Shown in pieces: positions 53,996 through 63,327 of a DNA stretch of 64,000 bases (position 1 is the first letter of the stretch; each line of letters opens with the position of its first letter). The notes beneath the pieces are model-generated. The model ran no database searches. It had not been told where the DNA came from and worked only from the letters and a program-made list of their open reading frames with translations. The translations under genes were made by a program, and so were the position numbers. The stretch comes from Paenibacillus sp. FSL R5-0623 (lineage in GTDB: Bacteria; Bacillota; Bacilli; Paenibacillales; Paenibacillaceae): positions 1,178,001 through 1,242,000 of the forward strand of contig NZ_CP150233.1 of assembly GCF_037974265.1 (NCBI RefSeq), in the 5' to 3' direction.

Positions 53996-55298
53996 AATAT
54001 TCCCCAATCTCCTTCCATTCCTTGACCATCTCCTGGCGTAGTCTCTGAGGCGCGATTACTTCACAGCTGGAGCCAAAACTCCGTAACCACGGTTTGATCT
54101 CGGTGGTACCGTTGACCTGAATTTCGTAGAGAAAGGTATGGTCTGTTTCGGGTATAATCTTGCCCCATTGACCTTGCAGACGAACCCGATCCAGAATAAA
54201 ATTGCGCTGACCACGCTCCGGGTGGAAAAAGCGTGCTTGAACCGTCACAGTATTCCCCGTATCCACGAGCCAACTGTAGCGACTAATGTCGGTCCACTGC
54301 TGCTTCAACTCGAGCATGTATTGCTCTTCTACTGAATCCTGTTCCTCCAGTTGGGTTATGCCTTCCATGCGGAATTTCACAAAGCCGCGGCGGCCCTGAT
54401 ATCCAATTACATACCAACGACCATACTGATGGTCATAAATCACTTCAAGGGGCACGATCCGGTTGGATCGACCATCAACTTCCCGTTCAAAGCGTGGATT
54501 CGTATTCTGTGAACTGTAGCTGGATGGTTTTTTCGGTGAATAGTACAGAAACTGCACACGTTTACGCTGACGAATTGCACTAAGCAGCGTATAGAGATGA
54601 GCTTCGTCCAGGATACGAGAATAATAGTGATACTTATAGATATAGGGTTCGGTAGCTTCTTCTTGCGGAAAACTTGCCGTAATGGCTTTCTTCAAACTGT
54701 CCCGCAATAAATATCCCTGTACGGAAGGAACCTGGGTGTTCGCCATCATATCCACAAAATCATACAACTCCAGCTGTTCCTCCACTGTTAATTCGGTAAG
54801 GACATCCTGTTGTAAAGCATAGCGATATGGTCTGCCACCGGGCTCTTTTCGAATAACCCCAACCTCTTCCAGATACTTCAGATCGGAGCGAATGGTTTTC
54901 TCGTCAGGTAACGCCAGATCCACCGGCAGATCAGCACAGCAGGCGTCCAGCAGTTCCATCGCGGTCAGGGTTTTATCTTGTAAGGTATGCAAAAGGACAG
55001 AAAGTCGCTGAACTTCAGTCTCTTTCATCGACTTGGCGCGGAAGAGGAAGAGCAGCATGGGCTCTGCGGATTCTCCGTATTGGAAGCGGACGAGGTCCGC
55101 CATTTCCCGGCTTGCTTCAGCACCTGAACGTTGATCAGCGACGCTCTGCATGATTTCTTTTAATCTGCGATTGGTTTTATCAAAGGTATGTACGGATATG
55201 CCGAGCCGTTCGGCATACTGTTTGCGGTTATACGCACCGCTTGTTAGGGATAACATGCGTAAGAACTGAATTTCTTTGTCAAAACTCTCTCTTGCCAT
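53943..55298 (-). CDS. WYL-domain transcriptional regulator (first of pair)
   Basis: The 451-residue protein has an N-terminal helix-turn-helix (TSGAYNRKQYAERLGISVHTFDKTNRRLKEI), a second winged-helix-like region (LPDEKTIRSDLKYLEEVGVIRKE) and a WYL domain (RVQFLYYSPKK, VPLEVIYDHQYGRWYVIGYQGRRGFVKFRMEGI). A C-terminal WCX-like part follows. The start at 55298 has AAGGAG nine bases upstream. It is divergent from the RNA-repair operon, with a 235-bp shared control region, so it probably senses damage products and controls that operon. Confidence 0.9.
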   Translation of the reverse strand: MARESFDKEIQFLRMLSLTSGAYNRKQYAERLGISVHTFDKTNRRLKEIMQSVADQRSGAEASREMADLVRFQYGESAEPMLLFLFRAKSMKETEVQRLSVLLHTLQDKTLTAMELLDACCADLPVDLALPDEKTIRSDLKYLEEVGVIRKEPGGRPYRYALQQDVLTELTVEEQLELYDFVDMMANTQVPSVQGYLLRDSLKKAITASFPQEEATEPYIYKYHYYSRILDEAHLYTLLSAIRQRKRVQFLYYSPKKPSSYSSQNTNPRFEREVDGRSNRIVPLEVIYDHQYGRWYVIGYQGRRGFVKFRMEGITQLEEQDSVEEQYMLELKQQWTDISRYSWLVDTGNTVTVQARFFHPERGQRNFILDRVRLQGQWGKIIPETDHTFLYEIQVNGTTEIKPWLRSFGSSCEVIAPQRLRQEMVKEWKEIGEYYEPVREDVQLPDDDTTE

Positions 55299-55533
55299 GA
55301 ACATTCACTCCTTGTTATCCCTTCATTGTAGCAGGATGAGTGGCAGGTTTCATTTTAAACTTATGGAGGTCGTCATACTTTTGCCATGTTCGTAGCTATC
55401 ATTCGTGGGTCATAATGAGGTATGAGCGAGGCAGGGACACGCGTTTAATCGATCTGGTGAATAATGCAAAAAAAGGAAATAGGAATCCGTGATACATAAT
55501 GTAATGTATTTGTTTCTAAAGGAGGCGACTGAC

Positions 55534-56334
55534 ATGACTCATGTTCATGAAGAAATGAAAGATACGATCAGGCAACAATTGAAGCAGATTGAACAGGAGG
55601 AGCAGGTACGAATTATCTATGCCTGTGAATCCGGCAGTCGGGCGTGGGGGTTTCCTTCACAGGACAGTGATTATGATGTGCGTTTTCTGTATGTAAGACC
55701 GCTGGAATGGTATTTGTCGATTGAGGATCGCAGGGATGTCATTGAACGTCCAATCAGTGATCAGCTCGACATCAATGGTTGGGATCTGCGCAAGGCGTTG
55801 AAGCTGTTTCGCAAATCCAATCCACCACTGCTGGAGTGGCTGCAATCCCCCATTCAATATGATGAACAGTATAGCGTGGCACAGCATATCCGTGAATTGT
55901 CGCCTTTGACTTTCTCGCCGAAGTCCTGCATGTACCATTATCTGAATATGGCAAAGGGTAATTTCCGGGATTATTTACAAGGTGAGCGGGTGAAGATCAA
56001 AAAGTACTTCTATGTGTTACGTCCCTTACTCGCTTGTGGCTGGATCGAACGTTATAATGCAATGCCACCGATGGCATTTGAAGAGCTGGTGCAAGAACTT
56101 GTACCTGCGACTACACCGCTATATACGGAGATTCATGAATTGCTGCGCCGGAAAAAGGCGGGCGAGGAACTGGATCTGGAGCCGCAGCTGCCGGCAATAC
56201 AGGCTTTTTTGGCAGAGAAGATCGAGCATTTTGAACGACTGGCCGACCAGATGGCGAATGAGCAAATTATTGAATTTGAAGAATTGGACCGGATTTTTCG
56301 ATTTGCATTGCAAGAGGTGTGGACAACTAACTAG
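55534..56334 (+). CDS. Pol-beta-type nucleotidyltransferase (YcgL/RlaP-like)
   Basis: The 266-residue protein has the nucleotidyltransferase motif G34-S-R-A-W-G39 followed by D46-Y-D48, the metal-binding pair, and a C-terminal helical region. It resembles COG3541 proteins (YcgL), some of which accompany RNA ligases (RlaP group). The start follows AAAGGAGGCGACTGAC. It is the first gene of the RNA-repair operon, 58 bases before hen1. It may add or process nucleotides at broken RNA ends; that is inference. Confidence 0.85.
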   Translation: MTHVHEEMKDTIRQQLKQIEQEEQVRIIYACESGSRAWGFPSQDSDYDVRFLYVRPLEWYLSIEDRRDVIERPISDQLDINGWDLRKALKLFRKSNPPLLEWLQSPIQYDEQYSVAQHIRELSPLTFSPKSCMYHYLNMAKGNFRDYLQGERVKIKKYFYVLRPLLACGWIERYNAMPPMAFEELVQELVPATTPLYTEIHELLRRKKAGEELDLEPQLPAIQAFLAEKIEHFERLADQMANEQIIEFEELDRIFRFALQEVWTTN

Positions 56335-56392
56335 GGCTTGATAACAACTGAAATAGGAAAGAGAATGGAATTGATCCAAAGGAGGAGAACCG

Positions 56393-57877
56393 ATGCATCT
56401 GATCTTGAAAGCAAGCGGCGCTGACGCGGGAGTTGTATCCCATTTGTTAGCGAAGAATCCGCTGAATATATATGACCGCGTAGACAAAGGTGTGCGTGTA
56501 AGAATGGTGTACACAGCGGCTACAGAGAACGAAACAGAAGTACTGATTCATGCCGAGCCTGATCCTGTGGATCTGGTCAGAGGTACACCTGATGGATATG
56601 ACATAACGCAATATATAAATGATCGTGAGTTCGTGACCAGCAGCCTGTTCTGCTCCTACATACGTGCGGCGCTCGGGACGGCCCTGAATGGTAAGCCGAA
56701 GGAAGACTATGTGCAGTGGGTGAATCATGCCTTTGAACTGGAACTGAAATTTGGCCCCGTGGCCTCCGATTTGCCGGATCGGGTTGTTGAGGAATTATTC
56801 TCGCCATTAGGCTACGCGGTTTCGGTGGAACGTGGAGAACTGTCCTATTCATTTGATCTGAAAAATAGAAGCACGGTTCGCCATATCATCCTGCGTGGAC
56901 GTAACACGGTACAACATGCGCTGCGTCAGCTTTTTCTGCTGATTCCAGTGCTGGATAATTACAAACATTATTTCATCAGTGAAGATGAGATCGATAAAAT
57001 CAAACGATATGGTAAAGGGTGGCTGGATGCTCATCCACTGAAAGAACTCATTGTGAAGCGTACGTTACGTTTTGCTGAACTGATCCGGCAGTATGAGCGA
57101 CAAGAGGGTGCTTTGTCTGCGTCTTTTGGACAGGAGAGAGGAATAGGTCACATCTCGGAGGCGGTTATTCAGGAGAATAACACGGGACATCGGGAAGACA
57201 GAGAACAAGACCAACGTGTGTCCGAGTCTGTTAGCGATGGCAGCCAATCTGAATCGCCTTTACGGTTAAACGAGTTGCGTTATCGTGCGATCACAGATGT
57301 GATTGCTGCGTTGCCAGTCAAACGGAGCATTGTTGATATGGGAGCGGGGGAAGGCAAGCTGTCTGCCCGTTTGGCGTACATTCCCGGTGTGGAGGCAATT
57401 TTGGCCGTTGAACCTTCCGGTCAGTCGCGGCTCCGGGCCATGGAGCGCTTCGCGAAGCTGGAGGGTCGTTCTGGAGTGGTGGTTATGCCGGAGCCGATCA
57501 TCGGTTCATTGTTTTATTTTGACGAGCAGCTGCAAAACCAGGACGTTATGATCCTGTGTGAAGTGATTGAACATATCGAGGAATATCGTCTGAATGGAAT
57601 TATGGATACAATCATGAACGAATATCAGCCAGAAGTGCTGCTAGTCACTACACCGAACAAGGAATATAACGATGTGTATGCAATGGAGCAGGAAAGTTTC
57701 CGTCACCATGATCATCGCTTTGAGTGGACCCGTGCGGAGCTGGCTTCCCGGTGTGAGGAATGGACGCAACAAGGGAACTATGCCTATGAAATTAAGGGTA
57801 TCGGTGAGCATGCAGAAGGCTATGGACAACCTACCCAACTGGTCATTTTTGAGCGTAGAAAGGAGAGTCAATCATGA
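56393..57877 (+). CDS. hen1: Bacterial Hen1: 3'-terminal RNA 2'-O-methyltransferase
   Basis: The 494-residue protein has an N-terminal domain (about 1-240) that in known systems activates the partner ligase, a charged variable linker (about 240-285), and a methyltransferase. The SAM site is D315-M-G-A-G-E-G, and metal ligands are in E390-V-I-E-H394 and the H438-H-D-H441 segment before RFEWTR. Hen1 methylates the 2'-OH at a cut RNA end so that the repaired site resists re-cutting. The start follows AAAGGAGGAGAACCG. It overlaps pnkp as ATGA. Confidence 0.95.
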   Translation: MHLILKASGADAGVVSHLLAKNPLNIYDRVDKGVRVRMVYTAATENETEVLIHAEPDPVDLVRGTPDGYDITQYINDREFVTSSLFCSYIRAALGTALNGKPKEDYVQWVNHAFELELKFGPVASDLPDRVVEELFSPLGYAVSVERGELSYSFDLKNRSTVRHIILRGRNTVQHALRQLFLLIPVLDNYKHYFISEDEIDKIKRYGKGWLDAHPLKELIVKRTLRFAELIRQYERQEGALSASFGQERGIGHISEAVIQENNTGHREDREQDQRVSESVSDGSQSESPLRLNELRYRAITDVIAALPVKRSIVDMGAGEGKLSARLAYIPGVEAILAVEPSGQSRLRAMERFAKLEGRSGVVVMPEPIIGSLFYFDEQLQNQDVMILCEVIEHIEEYRLNGIMDTIMNEYQPEVLLVTTPNKEYNDVYAMEQESFRHHDHRFEWTRAELASRCEEWTQQGNYAYEIKGIGEHAEGYGQPTQLVIFERRKESQS

Positions 57878-60552
57878 GGAAAGGAACGGACTCTAACGAA
57901 ATGTCGGATAGAGGCAGAGGACAGCAGGATCGGAAAAATGGGACAGCGGAAAAACAACGCGAGATTCGTCTGCCTCATGCAGGTATCGTTGTTCTTGTCG
58001 GTCCATCTAACAGTGGCAAAAGTACGTTGCTGGATCGTCTCATTGCAGAAGGCGTCATTCGCCGCACGGAAGCCGTCTCATCCGATCAATTCCGTATGCT
58101 GGTTGGAGATGATGAGTATGTGGATTGGAAACACCGTCCCCGCAGTGAAGCGGATGTGATCTATGCGGAGTATCAGCAAGTATCGGCCAAAGCATTTGAA
58201 GCGATGGAAGCGATGCTCGCAACCCGCTGTCGTCTGAACAAGCTGACCTGGGTCGATGCGACACATTTGTATCCCGAGGATCGCGAGCGCCTGATTCAGG
58301 TGGCAAGGAAAGCTCATGTGCCTGTAATTGCTGTGGTACTGGATATCCCGGAAAAAGAACTGCTGGAACGTGATGCCCGGCGGGAGTATCCGCGTGGACG
58401 TCAACGGGTGAAACAACAGGTGCAACAGTTCAAGCGCACATTACGCTCGATCCGTGAGGATGGCTTTGATGCCAGTTATGTGCTAAAGCGGCCGGATGAG
58501 ATTACGTTTGTCCGCACATCCAATCCGCTGGTGACCGACATGGGTGCAGGTATTGATATCATCGGAGATATTCATGGTTGTTACGATGAAATGATGGAAT
58601 TAATCGTGCGTCTCGGGTATGTGGACGAGGATGGAAATGGCCTGTACCGTCACGCTGAAGGACGAAAATTGGTCTCGGTTGGTGATGTAACGAGCCGTGG
58701 GCCAGAATCGTTAAAATGTCTGATGTTCTGGCAACGACATTGTGCCGCCGAGCTTGCCTACATGATTGACAGTAATCACGGCTGGAAGATCGCACGTTAT
58801 CTGGATGGTCGAGACGTTACGCTGAGTCATGGTGACGAACGGGTGGAGATGGAACTACTACAGCTTGAGCAGGAGCAAGGCCAAGAGATAGCAAAGCGAG
58901 TACGTGCAGAGCTAAGGACCTTTCTGCTTGATGCACCATCTCATCTGGTCTTTTCCCGAAATGGGGTAAGACAGGTGGTTGTGGCACACGCAGGGATTCG
59001 AGATCATTTTATCGGAAAACAGTCCAAACGCATTCAGGATTACTGCCGGTATGGCGATGTGGAAGGAACGGATGAGCAGGGGCGGCCTGTGCGCAAAGAT
59101 TGGTACGTGGATCACAATTCGAGTGAATGCATCGTCTGGGGACACGATCCTCGTCCGTATCCTACGATTGTGAATGATACGGTCAACATTGATCAAGGTG
59201 TCGTTTTTGGTGGCATGCTCTCTGCTTGGCGAATGCCAGAACGTGAGGCCGTCAGTATTCCGGCGAAGCAGGATTATGCGGGAGATCCGGATAGTCCATT
59301 AAAGCGCTGGGAACAGCGGCGTTTTGCTCCGCCCAACATACGTAAGTTCAAGGAGGGTTTCACGGTTCAGACAGCATCCAAACTCGACGTGTCTGTGCAC
59401 GGTGAGGTGGCGAAGACGGCGATTGATACGTTTTCCCATTATACTGTGCCGCTGGAAGAACTGCTCTACATCCCGCCTACGATGAGTCCGCCGCCGGGTG
59501 TCTGTTCTGTAGAGGGGTATCTGGAGCATCCACAGGATGCGTTCCGGTATTATCGCTCACAGGGCATTACCCGTATGGTTGCCGAGAAGAAACACATGGG
59601 CAGCCGGGCCATTTTACTTCTTTTCCGCGATGAGCAAGCTGCGGTGCAGCGAGTGGGCCGACCTATGCTGGGGAACATTGTGACACGGACAGGCCGATCC
59701 TTTTTTGACCCTTCGACAGAGCAGGATGTGCTTTCCAGATTACATGCGGACTTGACCGCAGATGGTTATTTTGATCGTCATCAGACAGAATTTGTACTGC
59801 TCGATGCTGAGATTGTACCTTGGAATCTGAAGGCACGTGAGCTGATTGCTTCGCAATATGCACATGTGGCTGAAGCCTCCATGATGGATCGCTCTACGGT
59901 GATGGACAAACTGCGCGAAGCTCAAGCAGCAGGTCGTAACGTAGAGGAGTGGTTGCAGGAGACAGCAGGTAAACTCGCTAATGCCGAGACGTTCCGCGAT
60001 GTATTCCAGAAATACTGCTGGGATGTGGATGATATCGGGGACATTCGGATTGCGCCGTTCCATACACTGGCACATAGCACAGGAGCATTTTGGGAGCAAA
60101 CCCATGAATGGCATATGGAGCAGAACCGTGAGTTCGCTCGCATGTCGACCCTGATGATGGAGACGGAATACCGTGTGATCGCAAGTGAGGCAGATGAAGC
60201 GGATGTCACTCGTTGGTGGGATGAGATTACGGCGGAAGGGCATGAGGGGATTGTGATCAAACCTGAAACGTTCCGCGCCTGGAATAGCAACAAAATCATC
60301 CAGCCTGCGATAAAAGTACGAGGACGTGCATATTTGCACATCATCTATGGTATGGATTACCTGGCACCTGAGAATCTGTCCCGGCTTCGTAAACGCAAAA
60401 CATCCAAAAAAGAACGTCACGCCTTAATGGAGAGTGCTTTGGGCATGGAGGGGATTGAGCGCTTTATACGCAGAGAACCAGTGGAACGAATTCATGAATG
60501 CGTGCTGGCGACGCTTTCGCTGGAGTCGGAGCGAGTAGACCCGCGTTTGTAA
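57874..60552 (+). CDS. pnkp: Polynucleotide kinase-phosphatase-ligase (Pnkp)
   Basis: The 892-residue protein has three modules. The 5' kinase has Walker A G43-PSNSGKST-51. The metallophosphatase has I230-G-D-I-H-G-C-Y and later SNHGWK-, HAG- and WGHDPRPY-type motifs. The C-terminal adenylyltransferase/ligase has K573 in EKKHMGSR and EGHEGIVIKP. It heals both ends of cleaved RNA and, with Hen1, seals them. All active-site motifs are present and the length is standard for the family. A terminator follows directly. Confidence 0.95.
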   Translation: MRKGTDSNEMSDRGRGQQDRKNGTAEKQREIRLPHAGIVVLVGPSNSGKSTLLDRLIAEGVIRRTEAVSSDQFRMLVGDDEYVDWKHRPRSEADVIYAEYQQVSAKAFEAMEAMLATRCRLNKLTWVDATHLYPEDRERLIQVARKAHVPVIAVVLDIPEKELLERDARREYPRGRQRVKQQVQQFKRTLRSIREDGFDASYVLKRPDEITFVRTSNPLVTDMGAGIDIIGDIHGCYDEMMELIVRLGYVDEDGNGLYRHAEGRKLVSVGDVTSRGPESLKCLMFWQRHCAAELAYMIDSNHGWKIARYLDGRDVTLSHGDERVEMELLQLEQEQGQEIAKRVRAELRTFLLDAPSHLVFSRNGVRQVVVAHAGIRDHFIGKQSKRIQDYCRYGDVEGTDEQGRPVRKDWYVDHNSSECIVWGHDPRPYPTIVNDTVNIDQGVVFGGMLSAWRMPEREAVSIPAKQDYAGDPDSPLKRWEQRRFAPPNIRKFKEGFTVQTASKLDVSVHGEVAKTAIDTFSHYTVPLEELLYIPPTMSPPPGVCSVEGYLEHPQDAFRYYRSQGITRMVAEKKHMGSRAILLLFRDEQAAVQRVGRPMLGNIVTRTGRSFFDPSTEQDVLSRLHADLTADGYFDRHQTEFVLLDAEIVPWNLKARELIASQYAHVAEASMMDRSTVMDKLREAQAAGRNVEEWLQETAGKLANAETFRDVFQKYCWDVDDIGDIRIAPFHTLAHSTGAFWEQTHEWHMEQNREFARMSTLMMETEYRVIASEADEADVTRWWDEITAEGHEGIVIKPETFRAWNSNKIIQPAIKVRGRAYLHIIYGMDYLAPENLSRLRKRKTSKKERHALMESALGMEGIERFIRREPVERIHECVLATLSLESERVDPRL

Positions 60553-60579
60553 ATTGTTAAATAAAAAGAATAAATGATG

Positions 60580-60616
60580 AAGCAGGTTCGGAGTTTATCC
60601 GACCCTGCTTTTTTTG
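60580..60616 (+). terminator. Terminator of the RNA-repair operon
   Basis: AAGCAGG-TCGGA pairs with TCCGA-CCTGCTT, followed by a T run. Confidence 0.85.
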
Positions 60617-60645
60617 TGTATAAACTGCGTTAGGGATTTTCCGAA

Positions 60646-61038
60646 TCAGTTGGTATGAGCAACGGCGCGAATCTCAATCAGTTGATGAGGGAAGGCTAGA
60701 CCCGATGTACCAACCATCGTAACAGCGGGACGATGAGTACCAATGTACTCTTTATACACAGCAACACATGGCTCAAGATGCTCCTGCGGATGAACTAAGA
60801 AAATCTCCAGTTCAGCAATGTTCGACTTGGTCACGTTAAATCCTGCGAGCACGCGATCCAAGTTGTCCAGTGTCTGGCGAACCTGTGCTTCAATATCATC
60901 GACACCAATAAAGTCTCCCTGCATATCATGCGAAAATTGTCCTGCAATGTAGATCGTACCGTTAACACTGTATCCCTGAGCAACGCTGAATGCCTCTTCC
61001 CACGGGACACCGTGGCTATAGATTTGAGCTGTAGACAT
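60646..61038 (-). CDS. RidA/YjgF-family protein
   Basis: The 130-residue protein has the RidA fold (FSVAQGYSVNGTIYIAGQFSHDMQGDFIG, VRQTLDNLDRVLAGFNVTKSNI). The conserved Arg is in HRPAVTMVGTSGL and Glu in QLIEIRAVA. RidA hydrolyses reactive enamines and imines from amino-acid metabolism. The segment before LIEIRA differs from archetypal RidA, so it may belong to another YjgF subgroup. It is convergent with the pnkp operon. Confidence 0.9.
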   Translation of the reverse strand: MSTAQIYSHGVPWEEAFSVAQGYSVNGTIYIAGQFSHDMQGDFIGVDDIEAQVRQTLDNLDRVLAGFNVTKSNIAELEIFLVHPQEHLEPCVAVYKEYIGTHRPAVTMVGTSGLAFPHQLIEIRAVAHTN

Positions 61039-61314
61039 ATATTTCTCTCCTTTGGGAATTCAAGATAAGGTTAGTATAAACGGAGAAAAACGACTTGGGC
61101 AGTACGCACTTTCATGACAGTGACTATCCATTAGGATAGTGTGAACACGGTGTTTGTGAGCCTAACGACTCATTCCAGAGAATCTTTATATCAGGATATT
61201 TAATTTAGGTATAACTAACTTAAGTCCTATATCCTTCCACTAGAATCTGGGTAATAATGATAGTAGACAAGTAATTAATGGAATCTCATAACGTAACGAT
61301 AGGGGGTAACCTGT

Positions 61315-61566
61315 ATGGCATCCGTGATTCTGCTGGTGAAACAGACGGAGGACGATGAGAAGGTTATTTATCGATTCGGACCGAATGAGCGAAAGATGGG
61401 GCTCATTGAGATGAATAAGATCAAGGAAAGTGTGAAGGAACTGGAACCTGTCCAGGTGGACGGGGTAAGCCCGAGTTTTTTCTTTAACCGAGCCGCGCAG
61501 CGACTGGTACGATGTTTATTCAGGGAAGGCGGCAAGTTCCCGGAACGAACGACGTTTGAAACATAG
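61315..61566 (+). CDS. 83-residue hypothetical protein
   Basis: A short cytoplasmic-looking protein (MASVILLVKQTEDDEKVIYR...) with alternating strand and helix and a basic C-terminal third (FFFNRAAQRLVRCLFREGGKFPERTTFE). AGGGGGTAACCTGT precedes ATG, and a perfect terminator follows, so it is very likely expressed as a single gene. Family not recognised. Confidence 0.75.
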   Translation: MASVILLVKQTEDDEKVIYRFGPNERKMGLIEMNKIKESVKELEPVQVDGVSPSFFFNRAAQRLVRCLFREGGKFPERTTFET

Positions 61567-61578
61567 TTTCAGCACCGC

Positions 61579-61623
61579 AAAAATAAGTCCACAACCCTGC
61601 TCATGGGTCATGGACTTATTTTT
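61579..61623. terminator. Bidirectional terminator
   Basis: A perfect 13-bp stem AAAAATAAGTCCA/TGGACTTATTTTT has an inner ACCC/GGGT and serves both convergent genes. Confidence 0.9.
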
Positions 61624-61627
61624 CATT

Positions 61628-62548
61628 TCAGAACGTTTTGGCATAAGAAATCAGTGCTGTTATCGTGATGATGTTAAGCAACGTTGAGATTAGCACCGTC
61701 TGGGCTGCAAAATCGGGTTCATTATCGTATTCTTCCGCGAGAATGGATGCGTTGACACCGGTCGGCATACCCGAAGCGATAATAAGTGCCTGTGCAGCGA
61801 TACCTTCCAACCCAAGCAGAAGCACAATCGAAATTCCGATAGCCGGGCCAATCAGAAGACGCAAAAATGTGCTAATATACACATCAAGGCGATACAGTTG
61901 AATTGGATATTTTACAATCTGTGCTCCGAGTGTCAGCAGCGCCACAGCGACCATACTTTGCTGCGCATAGGTTAGCGGCATGGACAGGAACGTAGGCAAG
62001 GGAACCTTCCACATGTGGAACAGAATCCCCAGCAAGAGCGCATATGGAACAGGCATTTTAAGAAATCCAATAATCACGGCACGGTAATTACCTTTGAGCT
62101 TCGCGCCCTGAATGGACAACACGCCGTAGGTAAATGTCAGTAATGCCTGCAAAGACATGACCAGTGCCTGAATGGAAGAGGCGAGTGGATCGCCGCGGAA
62201 TACCAGTGCATTGATGGGCAGTCCATAGTTGCCTGCGTTATCCAGCATAATGCTGTTGTTGAAGGCAGCCTTCATGCCTTTATTCATCTTAAGTGAACGC
62301 GCAAATACAGAACCTACAATATAGAGAATCAATACATATATCGCGTAAAAGAGTGTCACGGTCCCAAGCAGTTCGCCCGACATATCCGAGTGGTACATGC
62401 TCATAAAGACGGCTGCGGGGGTAATACAATAGAAATTGATTTTGGCGAGTGTGTACAAGTCCAGCTTGAACACCTTTTGCATCCAGGACCCGACGGCAAT
62501 CAGGAGAAAGACGGGCAGGACGACTTCAAGCATGATGTCTGCAATCAT
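61628..62548 (-). CDS. AEC-family transporter (auxin efflux carrier type)
   Basis: The 306-residue protein has about ten membrane segments in two halves. It has AEC-like motifs, including NSIMLDNAGNYGLPINALVFRG with the conserved N-x-G-x-x-G-x-P pattern and ASGMPTGVNASILAEEYD. Members carry malate or other organic acids. The ATG at 62548 follows AAAAAGGAAGC; an ATG seven codons upstream is possible. Confidence 0.9.
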   Translation of the reverse strand: MIADIMLEVVLPVFLLIAVGSWMQKVFKLDLYTLAKINFYCITPAAVFMSMYHSDMSGELLGTVTLFYAIYVLILYIVGSVFARSLKMNKGMKAAFNNSIMLDNAGNYGLPINALVFRGDPLASSIQALVMSLQALLTFTYGVLSIQGAKLKGNYRAVIIGFLKMPVPYALLLGILFHMWKVPLPTFLSMPLTYAQQSMVAVALLTLGAQIVKYPIQLYRLDVYISTFLRLLIGPAIGISIVLLLGLEGIAAQALIIASGMPTGVNASILAEEYDNEPDFAAQTVLISTLLNIITITALISYAKTF

Positions 62549-62669
62549 TAGTTCAGCTTCCTTTTTCATGAAAATTTCAATCCGATTTCGAAAATGCTTT
62601 GCTCATTATATCATTTTATACACAACCGAATGTGTGAATTGGCTAAAAAACATCAGGAGGGGTTGCATC

Positions 62670-63185
62670 ATGATTCCAGATCATCTGGATGTTGGTTTAT
62701 CGATATTGTTTATTGGTTTCAATCCGAGCATTACGTCTGGAGAGACGGGTCATCATTATGCTTACAAAGGAAACCGGTTCTGGCGCATCCTTGAACGGTC
62801 GGGATTAACCCCGCGTTTATACGATGCACAGGAGGATGGAGAGTTGCTGAAGCTGGGATATGGATTCACAAATATTGTGGCCCGTCCCACCAGAGGTATG
62901 GAGGATATTACGAAGGAAGAATATGCAGAAGGACGCCAGATTTTGCGGCAAAAGCTGGAGGAATACCGACCGGACATCGCCTGTTTTGTCGGAAAAGGAG
63001 TGTACACCCAGTACAGCAAACGTGCTAAAGTGCAATGGGGATTCCAGGACGACCCGGTCGTCAAGGAGATTCAGGAGTTCGTTGCTCCCTCGTCCAGTGG
63101 ACTCGTACGGATGTCGATGGATGAGATTGTGGAGATCTATTCACAGCTTGCTAATTTTGTTGCGGAGAAGAACAGGGAAGATTAA
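62670..63185 (+). CDS. mug: Mug-type mismatch-specific uracil/thymine DNA glycosylase
   Basis: The 171-residue protein has the Mug core: LFIGFNPSITSGETGHHYAYKGNRFWRIL (Mug itself has NPG), GYGFTNIVARPTRGMEDIT, and the helix-probing loop in FVAPSSSGLVRMS. It removes uracil or ethenocytosine opposite guanine. The start follows CAGGAGGGGTTGCATC. It is divergent from the AEC gene and followed by its own terminator. Confidence 0.9.
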   Translation: MIPDHLDVGLSILFIGFNPSITSGETGHHYAYKGNRFWRILERSGLTPRLYDAQEDGELLKLGYGFTNIVARPTRGMEDITKEEYAEGRQILRQKLEEYRPDIACFVGKGVYTQYSKRAKVQWGFQDDPVVKEIQEFVAPSSSGLVRMSMDEIVEIYSQLANFVAEKNRED

Positions 63186-63212
63186 GAGGCAAGTAAGCAG
63201 GGTTCACCCAGT

Positions 63213-63245
63213 CGGCATCGCCGATAAGGGCGAATTCTTTTTTTT
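63213..63245 (+). terminator. Terminator of mug
   Basis: TCGCC (63218-63222) pairs with GGCGA (63229-63233), followed by ATTC and eight T. Confidence 0.65.
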
Positions 63246-63327
63246 GGATAAAGTGAGAGGTTTCGGGAACGGCTCCCGTCTATATAGTACAGAACCATGC
63301 ATGGAAGCTGTAGAGAAGGGGGATTAC

